Assembly (NCBI GenBank): GCA_900317985.1
Contig: ONJD01000007.1
Coordinates: 1 to 35,539, forward strand
Length of the DNA stretch: 35,539 nucleotides
Reading direction: 5' to 3'
From: an uncultured Eubacteriales bacterium
Lineage (GTDB): Bacteria > Bacillota > Clostridia > Oscillospirales > Acutalibacteraceae
Below the pieces are notes generated by a model that saw nothing but the letters and a program-made list of their open reading frames with translations, did no database searches and had not been told where the DNA came from. The position numbers and the translations under genes were made by a program. Every line of letters starts with the position of its first letter. Within the stretch, counting starts at the first letter, position 1. Below, piece after piece: positions 8,521 through 16,469 of this stretch.

Positions 8521-8549
8521 TTGCCTAACTTTTCCACGTCCGTTACAAT
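8521..8549 (+). promoter_or_regulatory. Promoter of tmcAL
   Basis: TTGCCT (8521-8526), 17-bp spacer, TACAAT (8544-8549). The predicted start is near 8556, just before the 19-bp palindrome at 8559-8577. Confidence 0.7.
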
Positions 8550-8558
8550 AGAAATGAA

Positions 8559-8577
8559 AGATTTCTTCAAGAAATCT
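8559..8577. repeat. 19-bp perfect palindrome in the tmcAL leader
   Basis: AGATTTCTTCAAGAAATCT has 9-bp arms around one central C. It sits between the predicted transcription start and the ribosome site (AGGAGG at 8583-8588). It could be an operator for a dimeric repressor or an mRNA hairpin; there is no T run right after it, so it is not a typical terminator. Confidence 0.75.
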
Positions 8578-8597
8578 CATCCAGGAGGCAAATTTTT

Positions 8598-9788
8598 ATG
8601 AAAACCACAGGCATCGTAGCAGAATACAACCCCTTCCACAACGGTCACAAAGCGCTCGTCGACCGGTGCCGGGAGAACGGAGCCACCCACATCGTCGCGG
8701 CGATGAGCGGCAATTTCGTTCAAAGGGGCAGTGTCGCCATCATGGACAAACGCGCCCGGGCGGCGGCGGCCATTCGGGGCGGGGTGGACCTCGTCCTCGA
8801 ACTGCCGGTGCCTTTTGCGGTCGCCACGGCCGAAGTGTTCGCCCGCGGCGGCGTCACGGTCCTCGACTCACTCGGCTGTGTCGATGCCCTGGCTTTCGGA
8901 GCGGAGTGTGAAGACCTCGCTCTTCTGAAAAAAGCGGCAGAAGCTGTCACTGACCCGAAGGTCGACGAACTCATCAAAACAGAACTCTCCGGCGGGGTGA
9001 GCTATCCGACCGCCAGAGCCTACGCGGTCCGCAGCGTGTACGGCGCGGATATCGCCGATGTGCTGGAGGGCCCGAACAACATCCTGGCCGTCGAGTATCT
9101 GAAAGAGCTCGAGCGCCGGGGGAGCGGGATGGCCGTCGAACCGATGGAGCGGGTCGGCTCCGGACACGACGGGCTGACCGCGACTGACGAATTCGCCAGT
9201 GCCTCCATGCTGCGCATCCTGCTCGAACGCGGCGATGAACGGGCGTTCGACTTCATGCCGGCGACCACGGAGGTCGAGTTCAAACGCATGGTCGGTGTCG
9301 GCCGGGCTCCGGTCAAAGTCGAGGAGAGCGAACGCGCTATCCTGTCCCGTCTGCGGATGCTGACCGCCGAGGACATCCGAAAGGCGCCGGACGTCTCGGA
9401 AGGGCTCGAGAACCGGATCTACAACGCCATCCAGAGCGCCACGTCGCTTGAAGAACTCTACGATATCGTCAAGACGAAACGGTATACGCATTCCCGCATC
9501 CGCCGCATCGTGACCGCCCTCTATCTCGGCATCCTGCCGGAAGACCGGGAAGCGGTCCCGTACCTGCGCGTGCTCGGGTTCAACGACCGCGGACTCGAGA
9601 TCCTGAAAGCGGCCAAGGAGACGGCTTCTCTGCCGATCATCACGAAACCCTCCGCCATCGCCGGACTCGATGAAAAAGCCCGGCACACCTTTGAACTGGA
9701 ATGCCGGGCGACGAATCTCTATAACCTCGCGACGCCCCGGATCCTGCCGTGCGGGACCGAGTACTCCGACGAGATCGTCATGCTATAA
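8598..9788 (+). CDS. tmcAL: tRNA(Met) cytidine acetate ligase TmcAL (YlbM)
   Basis: A 396-residue nucleotidyltransferase-fold protein. TmcAL activates acetate with ATP to acetyl-AMP and transfers it to N4 of the wobble cytidine (C34) of elongator tRNA-Met. Signatures are MKTTGIVAEYNPFHNGHKAL with the HxGH adenylylation motif, MSGNFVQRGSVAIMDK, DLVLELPVPFAVATAEVFARG, LAFGAECED, GPNNILAVEYL and the C-terminal RVLGFNDRG. Length is typical. AGGAGG precedes the ATG. It is divergent from ackA, whose product is the acetate substrate of this enzyme. Its transcript appears to end in a hairpin lying in the 3' end of mtaB on the opposite strand. Confidence 0.96.
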   Translation: MKTTGIVAEYNPFHNGHKALVDRCRENGATHIVAAMSGNFVQRGSVAIMDKRARAAAAIRGGVDLVLELPVPFAVATAEVFARGGVTVLDSLGCVDALAFGAECEDLALLKKAAEAVTDPKVDELIKTELSGGVSYPTARAYAVRSVYGADIADVLEGPNNILAVEYLKELERRGSGMAVEPMERVGSGHDGLTATDEFASASMLRILLERGDERAFDFMPATTEVEFKRMVGVGRAPVKVEESERAILSRLRMLTAEDIRKAPDVSEGLENRIYNAIQSATSLEELYDIVKTKRYTHSRIRRIVTALYLGILPEDREAVPYLRVLGFNDRGLEILKAAKETASLPIITKPSAIAGLDEKARHTFELECRATNLYNLATPRILPCGTEYSDEIVML

Positions 9789-9794
9789 AACTTT

Positions 9795-11108
9795 TTACTC
9801 TGACAGCAGGGTGCCGACACAGGCATCCTGCTCTTTTTCTGCCCCCGTGATATGGACGGTGGCCAGCTCTCCGTGCCGGTCCCGGTCAGAGGGGAAGCGG
9901 ACGGGAGTGTAATTCATCGTGTAGCCGGTGACGAAGCCGTCTTCGAAGGTCTCACAGAGGACCTCGACGTCGCGTCCGATCTGGCGCTTCAGGAAATCCA
10001 TCCGCAGTTCATCGCCCACCTCGATCATGCGGCGACAGCGCTCTTTCTTGACCGCTTTGGCGATCTGCGGCTGCAGTTCCGCGGCGGGCGTCCCGGTGCG
10101 CGGCGAGTAGGGGAAGACGTGGATCTTTTCGAAGCCGATCTCCCGGGCGAAAGCCATGGAGTCCTCGAAATCCTCTTCGGTCTCGAAGGGGAAGCCCACC
10201 ATGATGTCGGTCGTGATGGTGCCGTCCGGGAAGGTCTCACGAAGCCGGTCGCAGAGGGCTTTGTATGCCTTCGTGTCGTAGTTGCGGTACATGCGCCGCA
10301 GCGTGTTGTCGGAACCGCTCTGGAGCGAGATGTGGAACTGGGGACAGAAATTCGGGAACGACGCCATTTTCTCGATGGCTTCCGGCCCGATGTTGTCGAA
10401 TTCGAGGGACCCGATGCGGACCCGGTCGAAGCCCATGCTGCAGGCGAGTTCGATGGGGTCGGTGAAGTGCTTCCCGATGTCCGGTCCGTAGCAGCAGAAA
10501 TTGATGCCGACGAGGACGACCTCCCGGTAGCCGGCCGCCTGGATCTCTTTGAGCTCCGCCTCGAGGTCTTCGAGGGTGCGGGAGCGGCTCCGCCCGCGGG
10601 CGGTGGGGATGATGCAGTAGGAACAGCGGCGGTTGCAGCCGTCCTGGACCTTGATGAATGCCCGGGTCCGCCCGAGGAATTCCTCGATGGGGACGTTCTG
10701 GAAGGTCTCGTCCCGGTCGTGCTCGACGACGTCGAGGACCTTCTCCGGGACCTTCTTTTGCGCCTTTTCCGCGAAGAACCGGTTCACGTAGTCGATGATC
10801 TTTTCCTGGTCCCGGACACCGGCGACGATGTCGGCCTCGTCGAGGGACGCCGCCTTGTCGGGGTAGGCCTGGACCATACAGCCGCTGAGGACGACGCAGG
10901 CGTCGGGGGACATGCGGCGGAACTTCCGGATGGCCTGACGGGACTTCTGGTCCGCGACCGCCGTCACGGTGCAGGAGTTGATGACATAGACATCGGCGCC
11001 CTCCGGCGTCTCCGCCAGAGAGAAGCCGGCGCGGCGGAACCGTTCCGCCAGCGATTCCGTGTCGTATTTATTCACTTTGCAGCCGAGCGAATGGAGATAG
11101 ACCTTCAC
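9795..11108 (-). CDS. mtaB: tRNA t6A37 methylthiotransferase MtaB
   Basis: A 437-residue radical-SAM methylthiotransferase that converts N6-threonylcarbamoyladenosine at position 37 of ANN-decoding tRNAs to its 2-methylthio form. The N-terminal UPF0004 domain carries cluster cysteines C10 (HSLGCKVNKYD), C46 (NSCTVT) and C77 (LSGCMVQ). The radical-SAM CxxxCxxC is C158, C162, C165 in GCNRRCSYCIIPTARG, and a C-terminal TRAM-like region starts near residue 370. LGCKVNKYD and the length favour MtaB over MiaB or RimO. The start codon is GTG (11106-11108) after a GGTGAGGA site. Its last codons overlap a hairpin that serves tmcAL on the other strand. Confidence 0.95.
   Translation of the reverse strand: MKVYLHSLGCKVNKYDTESLAERFRRAGFSLAETPEGADVYVINSCTVTAVADQKSRQAIRKFRRMSPDACVVLSGCMVQAYPDKAASLDEADIVAGVRDQEKIIDYVNRFFAEKAQKKVPEKVLDVVEHDRDETFQNVPIEEFLGRTRAFIKVQDGCNRRCSYCIIPTARGRSRSRTLEDLEAELKEIQAAGYREVVLVGINFCCYGPDIGKHFTDPIELACSMGFDRVRIGSLEFDNIGPEAIEKMASFPNFCPQFHISLQSGSDNTLRRMYRNYDTKAYKALCDRLRETFPDGTITTDIMVGFPFETEEDFEDSMAFAREIGFEKIHVFPYSPRTGTPAAELQPQIAKAVKKERCRRMIEVGDELRMDFLKRQIGRDVEVLCETFEDGFVTGYTMNYTPVRFPSDRDRHGELATVHITGAEKEQDACVGTLLSE
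9805..9838 (+). terminator. Terminator of tmcAL inside the 3' end of mtaB
   Basis: AGCAGGGTGCC, a 6-nt loop, GGCATCCTGCT (one mismatch) and then CTTTTT on the plus strand. It lies 17 bp after the tmcAL stop and inside the final codons of the convergent mtaB gene. Confidence 0.65.
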
Positions 11109-11143
11109 GTCCTCACCGCCTTTCCGGGTCTTTGAATCGCCTT

Positions 11144-11172
11144 ATTATAAGCGACTTCTATAATTTTATCAA
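11144..11172 (-). promoter_or_regulatory. Promoter of mtaB
   Basis: Minus strand: TTGATA (11167-11172), 17-bp spacer, TATAAT (11144-11149). It is a strong sigma-A match, 36 bp before the GTG start. Confidence 0.75.
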
Positions 11173-11188
11173 TAACGTCTATTATAGT

Positions 11189-11218
11189 TTGACACGCCGC
11201 GCGGTAAAATGGTAAAAT
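11189..11218 (+). promoter_or_regulatory. Promoter of the lipase-like gene
   Basis: TTGACA (11189-11194), 18-bp spacer, TAAAAT (11213-11218), about 45 bp before the start codon. A second TAAAAT at 11205 lies too close to this -35 element. Confidence 0.7.
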
Positions 11219-11263
11219 TTCTAGTGAATATTTGAGCCAACAAGTTCTCTGGAGGGAAATGAA

Positions 11264-12448
11264 ATGATCGATAAAAGAAGTTCCTATCCGGTCATCCTGG
11301 TCCCGGGCGTCCTGGGTTATGGAGACGACAATAAACTGTCGAAAGTAGTGCCCTATTTCGGTACGATGTCCGCGAGCGTGGCCAAGACGGTCCGCAGCCT
11401 CGACGTCGACTGCTTTACGGCTTCCTTTACCCCGAACGCGGGCATCTGGGAGCGCACCTGTGAACTCTACGCGCAGATCGCCGGCGGCACGGTCGACTAC
11501 GGCGCCGCCTATTCCAAACGGTACGGCAAACCCCGTTTCGGAAAGACTTATGAAGGATTCGTCGGCGACTGGGGAACCACCAACGAATTCGGGAAATACA
11601 AGAAAGTCACACTCATCGCTCACGGCTTCGGCGCGCCCGTCGCCCGCATGCTTGCCTATCTGATGGCGTTCGGCTCGCAGAAAGAGCAGGCCGAAGGGGG
11701 AGACCTCTCTCCGCTGTTTGCCGGCGGCAACGGCAAGGCGGTCCACGCGGTCGTCACCCTCGCCGGTAACAACGACGGCACGACCCTCATCCAGGCACTC
11801 GAAGACAAGATGCCCGGCATCACCAAAAAGATGGCCGGCCTCTGCTTCAAGATGAGTGAAGATTATTTCACCGACGAAGACGTGGAAGAATACCTCCAGC
11901 GGTCCCGCACGAACCTTTTCTACGAGATGGGCCTCGACGGCATGGCAGACTTCAACAAACGTCTCGAGACCAACCCCGACACCTACTACTTTGCATACTC
12001 GGCAGAGGCGACCCGTGACTACGGCCGTCTTCTCCCCGAGCGGAAGATCCGCAAATATGAAAACCCGTTCACGTCGAAGTCCTACCGGCGCGCTCAGGAG
12101 AACCGTCCCGAGCTCACCCTTCCGGACCTGAGACACGGCGGCCTCCCCGTTGCTCCCACCGCGGCGCTCATCGGCACCTACAAGAACTATCTTGCCGATG
12201 CTCCGCTGGCAACGCCGGTCCTGCACCCGAACGACGGTTTCATCAATACCGACAACACACTGGCTCCCTCCACCGAGGCCGTCCGGGCTTACCGCTCCGT
12301 GAACGACTGCTACCCCGGTGAGTGGTACCAGATGCCGATCTGGGAAGGCAACTCTCTCGGCTACCTCGGCGTGCTCCAGCGCCCCGACAAATACCGGGAT
12401 TTCTACATCGATCTCATGAAGATCATCTGCAACCTGATCGAAGAATAA
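11264..12448 (+). CDS. Family I.5 lipase-like protein lacking catalytic Ser and His (probable pseudoenzyme)
   Basis: A 394-residue alpha/beta-hydrolase that follows Geobacillus/Staphylococcus-type (family I.5) lipases along its length: YPVILVPGVLGYG; WERTCELYAQIAGGTVDYGA; RFGKTYEGF; LSPLFAGGN; DGTTL; HPNDGFINTDNT. The nucleophile elbow, normally AHSQGG, reads AHGFGA, so Ser is Gly121. The triad His region, normally VDHLEVIG, reads GNSLGYLG, placing Ser364 at His. The Asp is kept (D324). Zinc-site residues of this family are also changed (Asp to E63; His to Y83 and K89). There is no signal peptide, so the product is cytosolic, unlike secreted lipases. The ATG follows CTGGAGGG. The reading frame is intact and well expressed by its signals, which argues for a retained binding or structural role rather than decay. 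Confidence 0.85.
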   Translation: MIDKRSSYPVILVPGVLGYGDDNKLSKVVPYFGTMSASVAKTVRSLDVDCFTASFTPNAGIWERTCELYAQIAGGTVDYGAAYSKRYGKPRFGKTYEGFVGDWGTTNEFGKYKKVTLIAHGFGAPVARMLAYLMAFGSQKEQAEGGDLSPLFAGGNGKAVHAVVTLAGNNDGTTLIQALEDKMPGITKKMAGLCFKMSEDYFTDEDVEEYLQRSRTNLFYEMGLDGMADFNKRLETNPDTYYFAYSAEATRDYGRLLPERKIRKYENPFTSKSYRRAQENRPELTLPDLRHGGLPVAPTAALIGTYKNYLADAPLATPVLHPNDGFINTDNTLAPSTEAVRAYRSVNDCYPGEWYQMPIWEGNSLGYLGVLQRPDKYRDFYIDLMKIICNLIEE

Positions 12449-12462
12449 TTGCAAGAGCTGTC

Positions 12463-12494
12463 GGGCGGACATCCACTTGGATGCCCGCCCTTTC
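12463..12494 (+). terminator. Terminator after the lipase-like gene
   Basis: GGGCGGACATCC, ACTT loop, GGATGCCCGCCC (one mismatch), then TTTCT. It lies 14 bp after the stop codon. Confidence 0.8.
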
Positions 12495-12496
12495 TC

Positions 12497-12525
12497 TTGA
12501 TAATCATTGTCTATTATGATAGAAT
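12497..12525 (+). promoter_or_regulatory. Promoter of citrate synthase
   Basis: TTGATA (12497-12502), 17-bp spacer, TAGAAT (12520-12525). The leader is about 90 nt and holds two small inverted repeats: TTTGGG/CCCAAA (12538-12556) and CAGTTCTGC/GCAGAAACTG (about 12588-12609). Confidence 0.65.
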
Positions 12526-12624
12526 ATTCTTCAACTCTTTGGGTAAATCGCCCAAAACCATGTCTATTATTTGCAAAATACGCAGTTCTGCTTTGCAGAA
12601 ACTGACAGAAAGGAGTGGCTGCCA

Positions 12625-13992
12625 ATGGATTTCGCAAGAGATTTTTCCACGATCCCTCCTCAGGTAGAGGAACTTGCGAAGCTGTCTGTGGAAAACAGTC
12701 AGATCGATCCGGCTCTCTATGCCAAATACAACGTCAAGCGCGGTCTTCGCGACCGGGACGGTAAAGGTGTCCTGACCGGCCTTACGGAGATCTCCGAAGT
12801 CTGGGGCCACCAGGTCATCGATGGAGTCGACACCGAAGTCGACGGCATCCTCCGCTACCGCGGTTACAACGTGGAAGACCTCATCAACGGCTTCCCGAAA
12901 AACAATAACTTCTCCTTCGAGGAGGTCATTTACCTCCTGCTCTTCGGCGAGCTTCCCACGGAGGAACAGTTTGCCGAATTCAAGGAGCTGCTCGCCGGCT
13001 ACCGGACGCTGCCCATCCACTTCGTCCGCGACATCATCATGAAGGCGCCCAGCAAGGACATGATGAACACCCTGGCCCGCAGTGTCCTGACCCTCTATTC
13101 CTACGACCAGCATTCGGACGACGGTACTCCGGAGAACGTCCTGCGCCAGTGCCTCGAACTCATCGCGCTGTTCCCGCAGCTGTCCATCTACGGTTACCAG
13201 ACGTACCGCTATTACCACGATGGAGACTCGTTCTTCATCCACCCGCCGCTCGAGGAGTACTCCACGGCCGAGAACATCCTGCACATGCTGCGCATGGACA
13301 GCCAGTTCACCCCGCTGGAGGCCAAGGTCCTCGATATGGCTCTCGTGCTCCACGCCGAGCACGGCGGCGGTAACAACTCGACCTTCACGACCCACGTCGT
13401 CACGTCCACCGGCACCGACACCTATTCGTCCACCGCGGCGTCCCTCGGCTCCCTGAAGGGCCCCCGTCACGGCGGCGCGAACATCAAGGTCGTTAAGCAG
13501 ATGGACGAACTGAAGACTGTGGTCAGAGACTGGAAGGACGACGACGAGATCGCCGCCTACCTGAACCGTCTCCTGAACCGCGACGCCTTCGACAAGGCCG
13601 GCCTCATCTACGGTCTCGGCCACGCCATCTACACGAAGTCCGACCCGCGTGCCCGCATGCTGAAACAGTTCGTCCGTGAACTGTCCGCCGAAAAGGGCCG
13701 CACCGACGAGTTCGAACTCTACGAGCGCATCGAGCGCATCGGACCCGGACTCATCACCTCGAAGCGCAACACGCAGAAGAGCGTCTGCGCCAACGTCGAC
13801 TTCTACAGCGGCTTTGCCTACAGCATGCTCGACCTCCCGCTGGAACTCTACACGCCGATCTTCGCCATCGCGAGGATCCCGGGCTGGAGTGCCCACCGGA
13901 TGGAAGAGATCATCAACAAGGGCAAGATCATCCGTCCGGCATACATGAACATCTGCCCGGCACGGGAGTACAAGCCTTTCGAAGACCGCTGA
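12625..13992 (+). CDS. gltA: Citrate synthase
   Basis: A 455-residue citrate synthase that condenses acetyl-CoA with oxaloacetate, probably feeding 2-oxoglutarate and glutamate synthesis in an anaerobe. Visible blocks are LRYRGYNVEDL, LHAEHGGGNNSTFTTHVVTS (H246), SLGSLKGPRHGGAN (H282), the catalytic GLGHAIYTKSDPRA (H333) and NVDFYSGFAYSML (D392). The length fits the clostridial type rather than the shorter ~370-residue form. An upstream ATG in frame (12571) would add 18 residues with no ribosome site; the ATG at 12625 follows AAAGGAG, so I prefer it. It is monocistronic, with its own promoter and terminator. 2-methylcitrate synthase activity cannot be excluded from sequence alone. Confidence 0.93.
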   Translation: MDFARDFSTIPPQVEELAKLSVENSQIDPALYAKYNVKRGLRDRDGKGVLTGLTEISEVWGHQVIDGVDTEVDGILRYRGYNVEDLINGFPKNNNFSFEEVIYLLLFGELPTEEQFAEFKELLAGYRTLPIHFVRDIIMKAPSKDMMNTLARSVLTLYSYDQHSDDGTPENVLRQCLELIALFPQLSIYGYQTYRYYHDGDSFFIHPPLEEYSTAENILHMLRMDSQFTPLEAKVLDMALVLHAEHGGGNNSTFTTHVVTSTGTDTYSSTAASLGSLKGPRHGGANIKVVKQMDELKTVVRDWKDDDEIAAYLNRLLNRDAFDKAGLIYGLGHAIYTKSDPRARMLKQFVRELSAEKGRTDEFELYERIERIGPGLITSKRNTQKSVCANVDFYSGFAYSMLDLPLELYTPIFAIARIPGWSAHRMEEIINKGKIIRPAYMNICPAREYKPFEDR

Positions 13993-14010
13993 ACCAAGCT
14001 CTGAAACAGA

Positions 14011-14044
14011 AAAACCTCTCTGACCGAAGTCAGAGAGGTTTTTT
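14011..14044. terminator. Bidirectional terminator between citrate synthase and the pseudokinase
   Basis: A perfect 14-bp stem (AAAACCTCTCTGAC, CGAA loop, and its complement) with a T run on the right and A run on the left. It sits between convergent genes. Confidence 0.92.
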
Positions 14045-14061
14045 GATTTGCTGCGGGTCCG

Positions 14062-15879
14062 TCAATCGTTGCCGACGAGGTTCCCGAAGAAGTTCGGGTC
14101 TTCGGACGAGGGTTCGGTGTTGTCGGACTCGGTGGACGGCTCGGTCGGCAGGGTCTCGGGTTCATCCCAGACCTGCAGGACGACGAGCGTGCCCTTCCGG
14201 TGCTGTGTGCCGGCGGACAGGGACGCGGACTTGACGGTGCCGGAGACCTGCGTGCCGTCGTTCGTGATGTCGGAACGGCTGACCTTGAAGCCGAGGGCCG
14301 TGAGCCGGGCGCTGGCGTCGTCATAGGTGCTGCCGGTGACGTTGGGCATGGTGATCTGTTCCGGTCCTTTGGAGACCGTCAGTTCGATGTTCGCGCCTTC
14401 GTTGACTTTGGTGCCGGGCGTCAGATCCTGGGCGATGATCTTGCCGGACGGCTCATCGCTGTACTGCTCGACCTCCGTGAAGGTGAACGAGGAGTAGCGC
14501 GGCGAATGCTCGATGGCGGCATAGTACTTGCCGACGAGGTCCGGGACCTCCACGACTTTGACGTCGGAGGAAAGCGTGACGGTGGTCGTCTCGCCGGGGT
14601 CGACCGTGAAGTGGTCTTTCAGGACCGTGACGTAGAGGATGCCGAACAGGAGGGCCGCGATGAGCAGGACCACCATGATGGTGGTGAGGATGGTCTTGGC
14701 CGTGCCGCCGGTATGGTCTCTGCGCGGCCGGTCGTCCTCGTCCTCTTCCTCCTCGTGGAGATGGGTGCGGACATAGCCGTCGTTCAGCGCCTGCTGCTGC
14801 AGCGGGTTGAACTTGAGCTCCTGCGTGTCGTCTTTGTTGCCGATGGGGTGGGGCGCGTACATCTTCTGGCGTTTCCGGGCCTTTTCCTCCTCCTCATATT
14901 CGGAGGCGAACTCGGCGACCTGAGACGCGGAGAGTTCGGCGCGGAAGCGGTCCATGTTCCGGGTCCGGTCTTCCGGCAGGACCTGGAGGGCGTTGACGAG
15001 CGCGCCGACCACGTGGTTCGGCAGGGCGTCGGCGAACTTCGCCGGGATCATCATCTCGTCGTTCTCGAGACGGACCATGGCGTCGATGGGCGCCCGTCCG
15101 ATGAGGACACGGTACAGGACCGCGGCAAAGGAATAGATGTCGGTCCATGCGCCGGAGGCCGCCTGGACGCCGAGCTGTTCGACGGGGGTGTAGCCCGGGA
15201 ACACTTCGGTCGTGAGGCCGCCGTTGACCATGCGGCATTCCGGAATGGAGAAGTCGGAGATGCGGACTTTATGGTCGGGATAGATGTAAAGGGTGGAGGG
15301 GGAGATGCCCCGGTGGATGATGCCGTTCTGGTGGAGCGTTGCCAGCGTGGAGAGGACGGGCATGAACAGGACCCGCGCCTCTTTCCAGGGCAGGTAGCCC
15401 TCTTTGGCGGCCAGCAGATAGTCCCGGAGGGACTGTGCGCCTTCGACATATTCGCTGACGGCATAGGCCGTGTTGTTCTCTTCAAAGATGTCCACCACGG
15501 AGATGAGGGCGGACAGGCCGTTCATCTTCTGGAGTTTGCCCCAGAGCTCGAGGAACGAGCTGAGCAGACTGTAGTAGGTCTCCTGCGAGCCTTCCCGTAC
15601 GAGGAGGGCAGAGGAGTCCGAGCTTCTGCGGACCATGGTGTCCGGCAGGAACTCCCGGATGGTGACCGGTGTCTTCGTCTGCGTGTCATAACCCATGTAG
15701 GTGGTGCCGTCGCCGTTGGACTCCGTGACCGCGCCAATGAGATAGTGGCCGCCGACGATGGTCCTCATGGGGAGGAACGGGGGCAGCTGCAGGGAGTCGT
15801 TGTGGAAATGACAGTGCGGACACTGTTCCGACGAACCTTTTTCCTTCATGCAGTTCATGCATAAGTTTTCGTATGACAT
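14062..15879 (-). CDS. Membrane PASTA-domain protein with zinc ribbon and degenerate Ser/Thr kinase domain
   Basis: A 605-residue protein: a zinc-ribbon motif (C7, C10, C20, C23); a kinase-like domain (about 45-315); an acidic linker (about 325-390); one transmembrane helix (about 396-418); two extracellular PASTA repeats (about 440-505 and 508-572); and a Ser/Thr/Glu-rich tail. The layout resembles PrkC/Stk1, which sense cell-wall fragments. However, the kinase core is altered: the VAIK lysine is R75 (TIREFLP), HRD is HRG (G191), the catalytic-loop Asn is Thr196, and DFG is DFS (D209 kept). It is therefore probably a pseudokinase receptor. The in-frame ATG at 15898 is 7 codons upstream; I chose 15877-15879, which follows AAGGAG. 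It is divergent from a small membrane-protein gene. Confidence 0.87.
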   Translation of the reverse strand: MSYENLCMNCMKEKGSSEQCPHCHFHNDSLQLPPFLPMRTIVGGHYLIGAVTESNGDGTTYMGYDTQTKTPVTIREFLPDTMVRRSSDSSALLVREGSQETYYSLLSSFLELWGKLQKMNGLSALISVVDIFEENNTAYAVSEYVEGAQSLRDYLLAAKEGYLPWKEARVLFMPVLSTLATLHQNGIIHRGISPSTLYIYPDHKVRISDFSIPECRMVNGGLTTEVFPGYTPVEQLGVQAASGAWTDIYSFAAVLYRVLIGRAPIDAMVRLENDEMMIPAKFADALPNHVVGALVNALQVLPEDRTRNMDRFRAELSASQVAEFASEYEEEEKARKRQKMYAPHPIGNKDDTQELKFNPLQQQALNDGYVRTHLHEEEEDEDDRPRRDHTGGTAKTILTTIMVVLLIAALLFGILYVTVLKDHFTVDPGETTTVTLSSDVKVVEVPDLVGKYYAAIEHSPRYSSFTFTEVEQYSDEPSGKIIAQDLTPGTKVNEGANIELTVSKGPEQITMPNVTGSTYDDASARLTALGFKVSRSDITNDGTQVSGTVKSASLSAGTQHRKGTLVVLQVWDEPETLPTEPSTESDNTEPSSEDPNFFGNLVGND

Positions 15880-15918
15880 GGAAGTTCTCCTTTCATACAA
15901 ACGTAAAATACCAGTATC

Positions 15919-15948
15919 ATTCTAATATAAAAGCGGTTAGAAAGCCAA
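15919..15948 (-). promoter_or_regulatory. Promoter of the PASTA pseudokinase gene
   Basis: Minus strand: TTGGCT (15943-15948), 18-bp spacer, TAGAAT (15919-15924), 39 bp before the start codon. Confidence 0.55.
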
Positions 15949-16037
15949 TTACAAATGGTTTCAGATACATTACAGAGGGTTTTGGACGATTTGTGTCCGT
16001 AAAAAAGGACACATCGAAAAAACTTAGAACAAGAGTG

Positions 16038-16065
16038 TTGACTTTGTTCGGTTGGCGTGTATAAT
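16038..16065 (+). promoter_or_regulatory. Promoter of the small membrane-protein gene
   Basis: TTGACT (16038-16043), 16-bp spacer, perfect TATAAT (16060-16065). Confidence 0.75.
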
Positions 16066-16124
16066 TGACTTGTAACGAAAAACAAATGTTCGAATCTTGT
16101 TCGGCTTCATTGGAGGTATATCAC

Positions 16125-16415
16125 ATGTTCGCTCTGAAAACCATCCTCGAATTCACTGCCATCGTCCTTCTTCTCATCGGATGGCTCAACGAAGACAAAG
16201 TCGTCGACTTTGAACGCGCGCTCTGGGAACAGCTGAAAGCACGCTTCGCCCCCAAAAGCGAGACCGCTGCCGCCCACTCCGCCACCTACTACGCCGCCCG
16301 CGCCGCGGAACAGCGCGCCTGGGACGAGCGGGAGCGCATCGCCAGAAGTGCCGAGTACGCACGGAACCATGCCGTTCTCCGGAACCGTTCCGAAGAACCC
16401 AAGCGTGTAGCCTGA
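16125..16415 (+). CDS. Small single-span membrane protein, unknown function
   Basis: A 96-residue protein that I do not recognise. It has one hydrophobic segment near the N-terminus (about residues 4-20, ILEFTAIVLLLIGWL), then a charged helix rich in Ala, Glu and Arg (ATYYAARAAEQRAWDERERI) that may form a coiled coil, and a basic tail. An in-frame ATG lies upstream at 16086, but the ATG at 16125 follows TGGAGG at good spacing. A strong promoter (TTGACT-16-TATAAT) and a terminator within 60 bp of the stop indicate a real, separately transcribed gene. It is divergent from the PASTA pseudokinase, so a shared envelope role is possible but unproven. Confidence 0.7.
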   Translation: MFALKTILEFTAIVLLLIGWLNEDKVVDFERALWEQLKARFAPKSETAAAHSATYYAARAAEQRAWDERERIARSAEYARNHAVLRNRSEEPKRVA

Positions 16416-16469
16416 GTCGCCCATTTCTCAGGTTTACATACATAGCAGGTAGAGTCTGCCTTATACAGC

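Noticed and set aside
12571..12624. Upstream ATG for citrate synthase
   Set aside because: It lies in the leader hairpin region without an RBS, and the extra 18 residues do not match the family.
11105..12637. Long minus-strand open frame opposite the lipase-like gene
   Set aside because: Antisense shadow; the plus strand shows continuous homology to lipases and has promoter, RBS and terminator.
14200..15864. 554-codon plus-strand open frame opposite the PASTA pseudokinase
   Set aside because: Antisense shadow with repetitive acidic and basic composition; no start signals.
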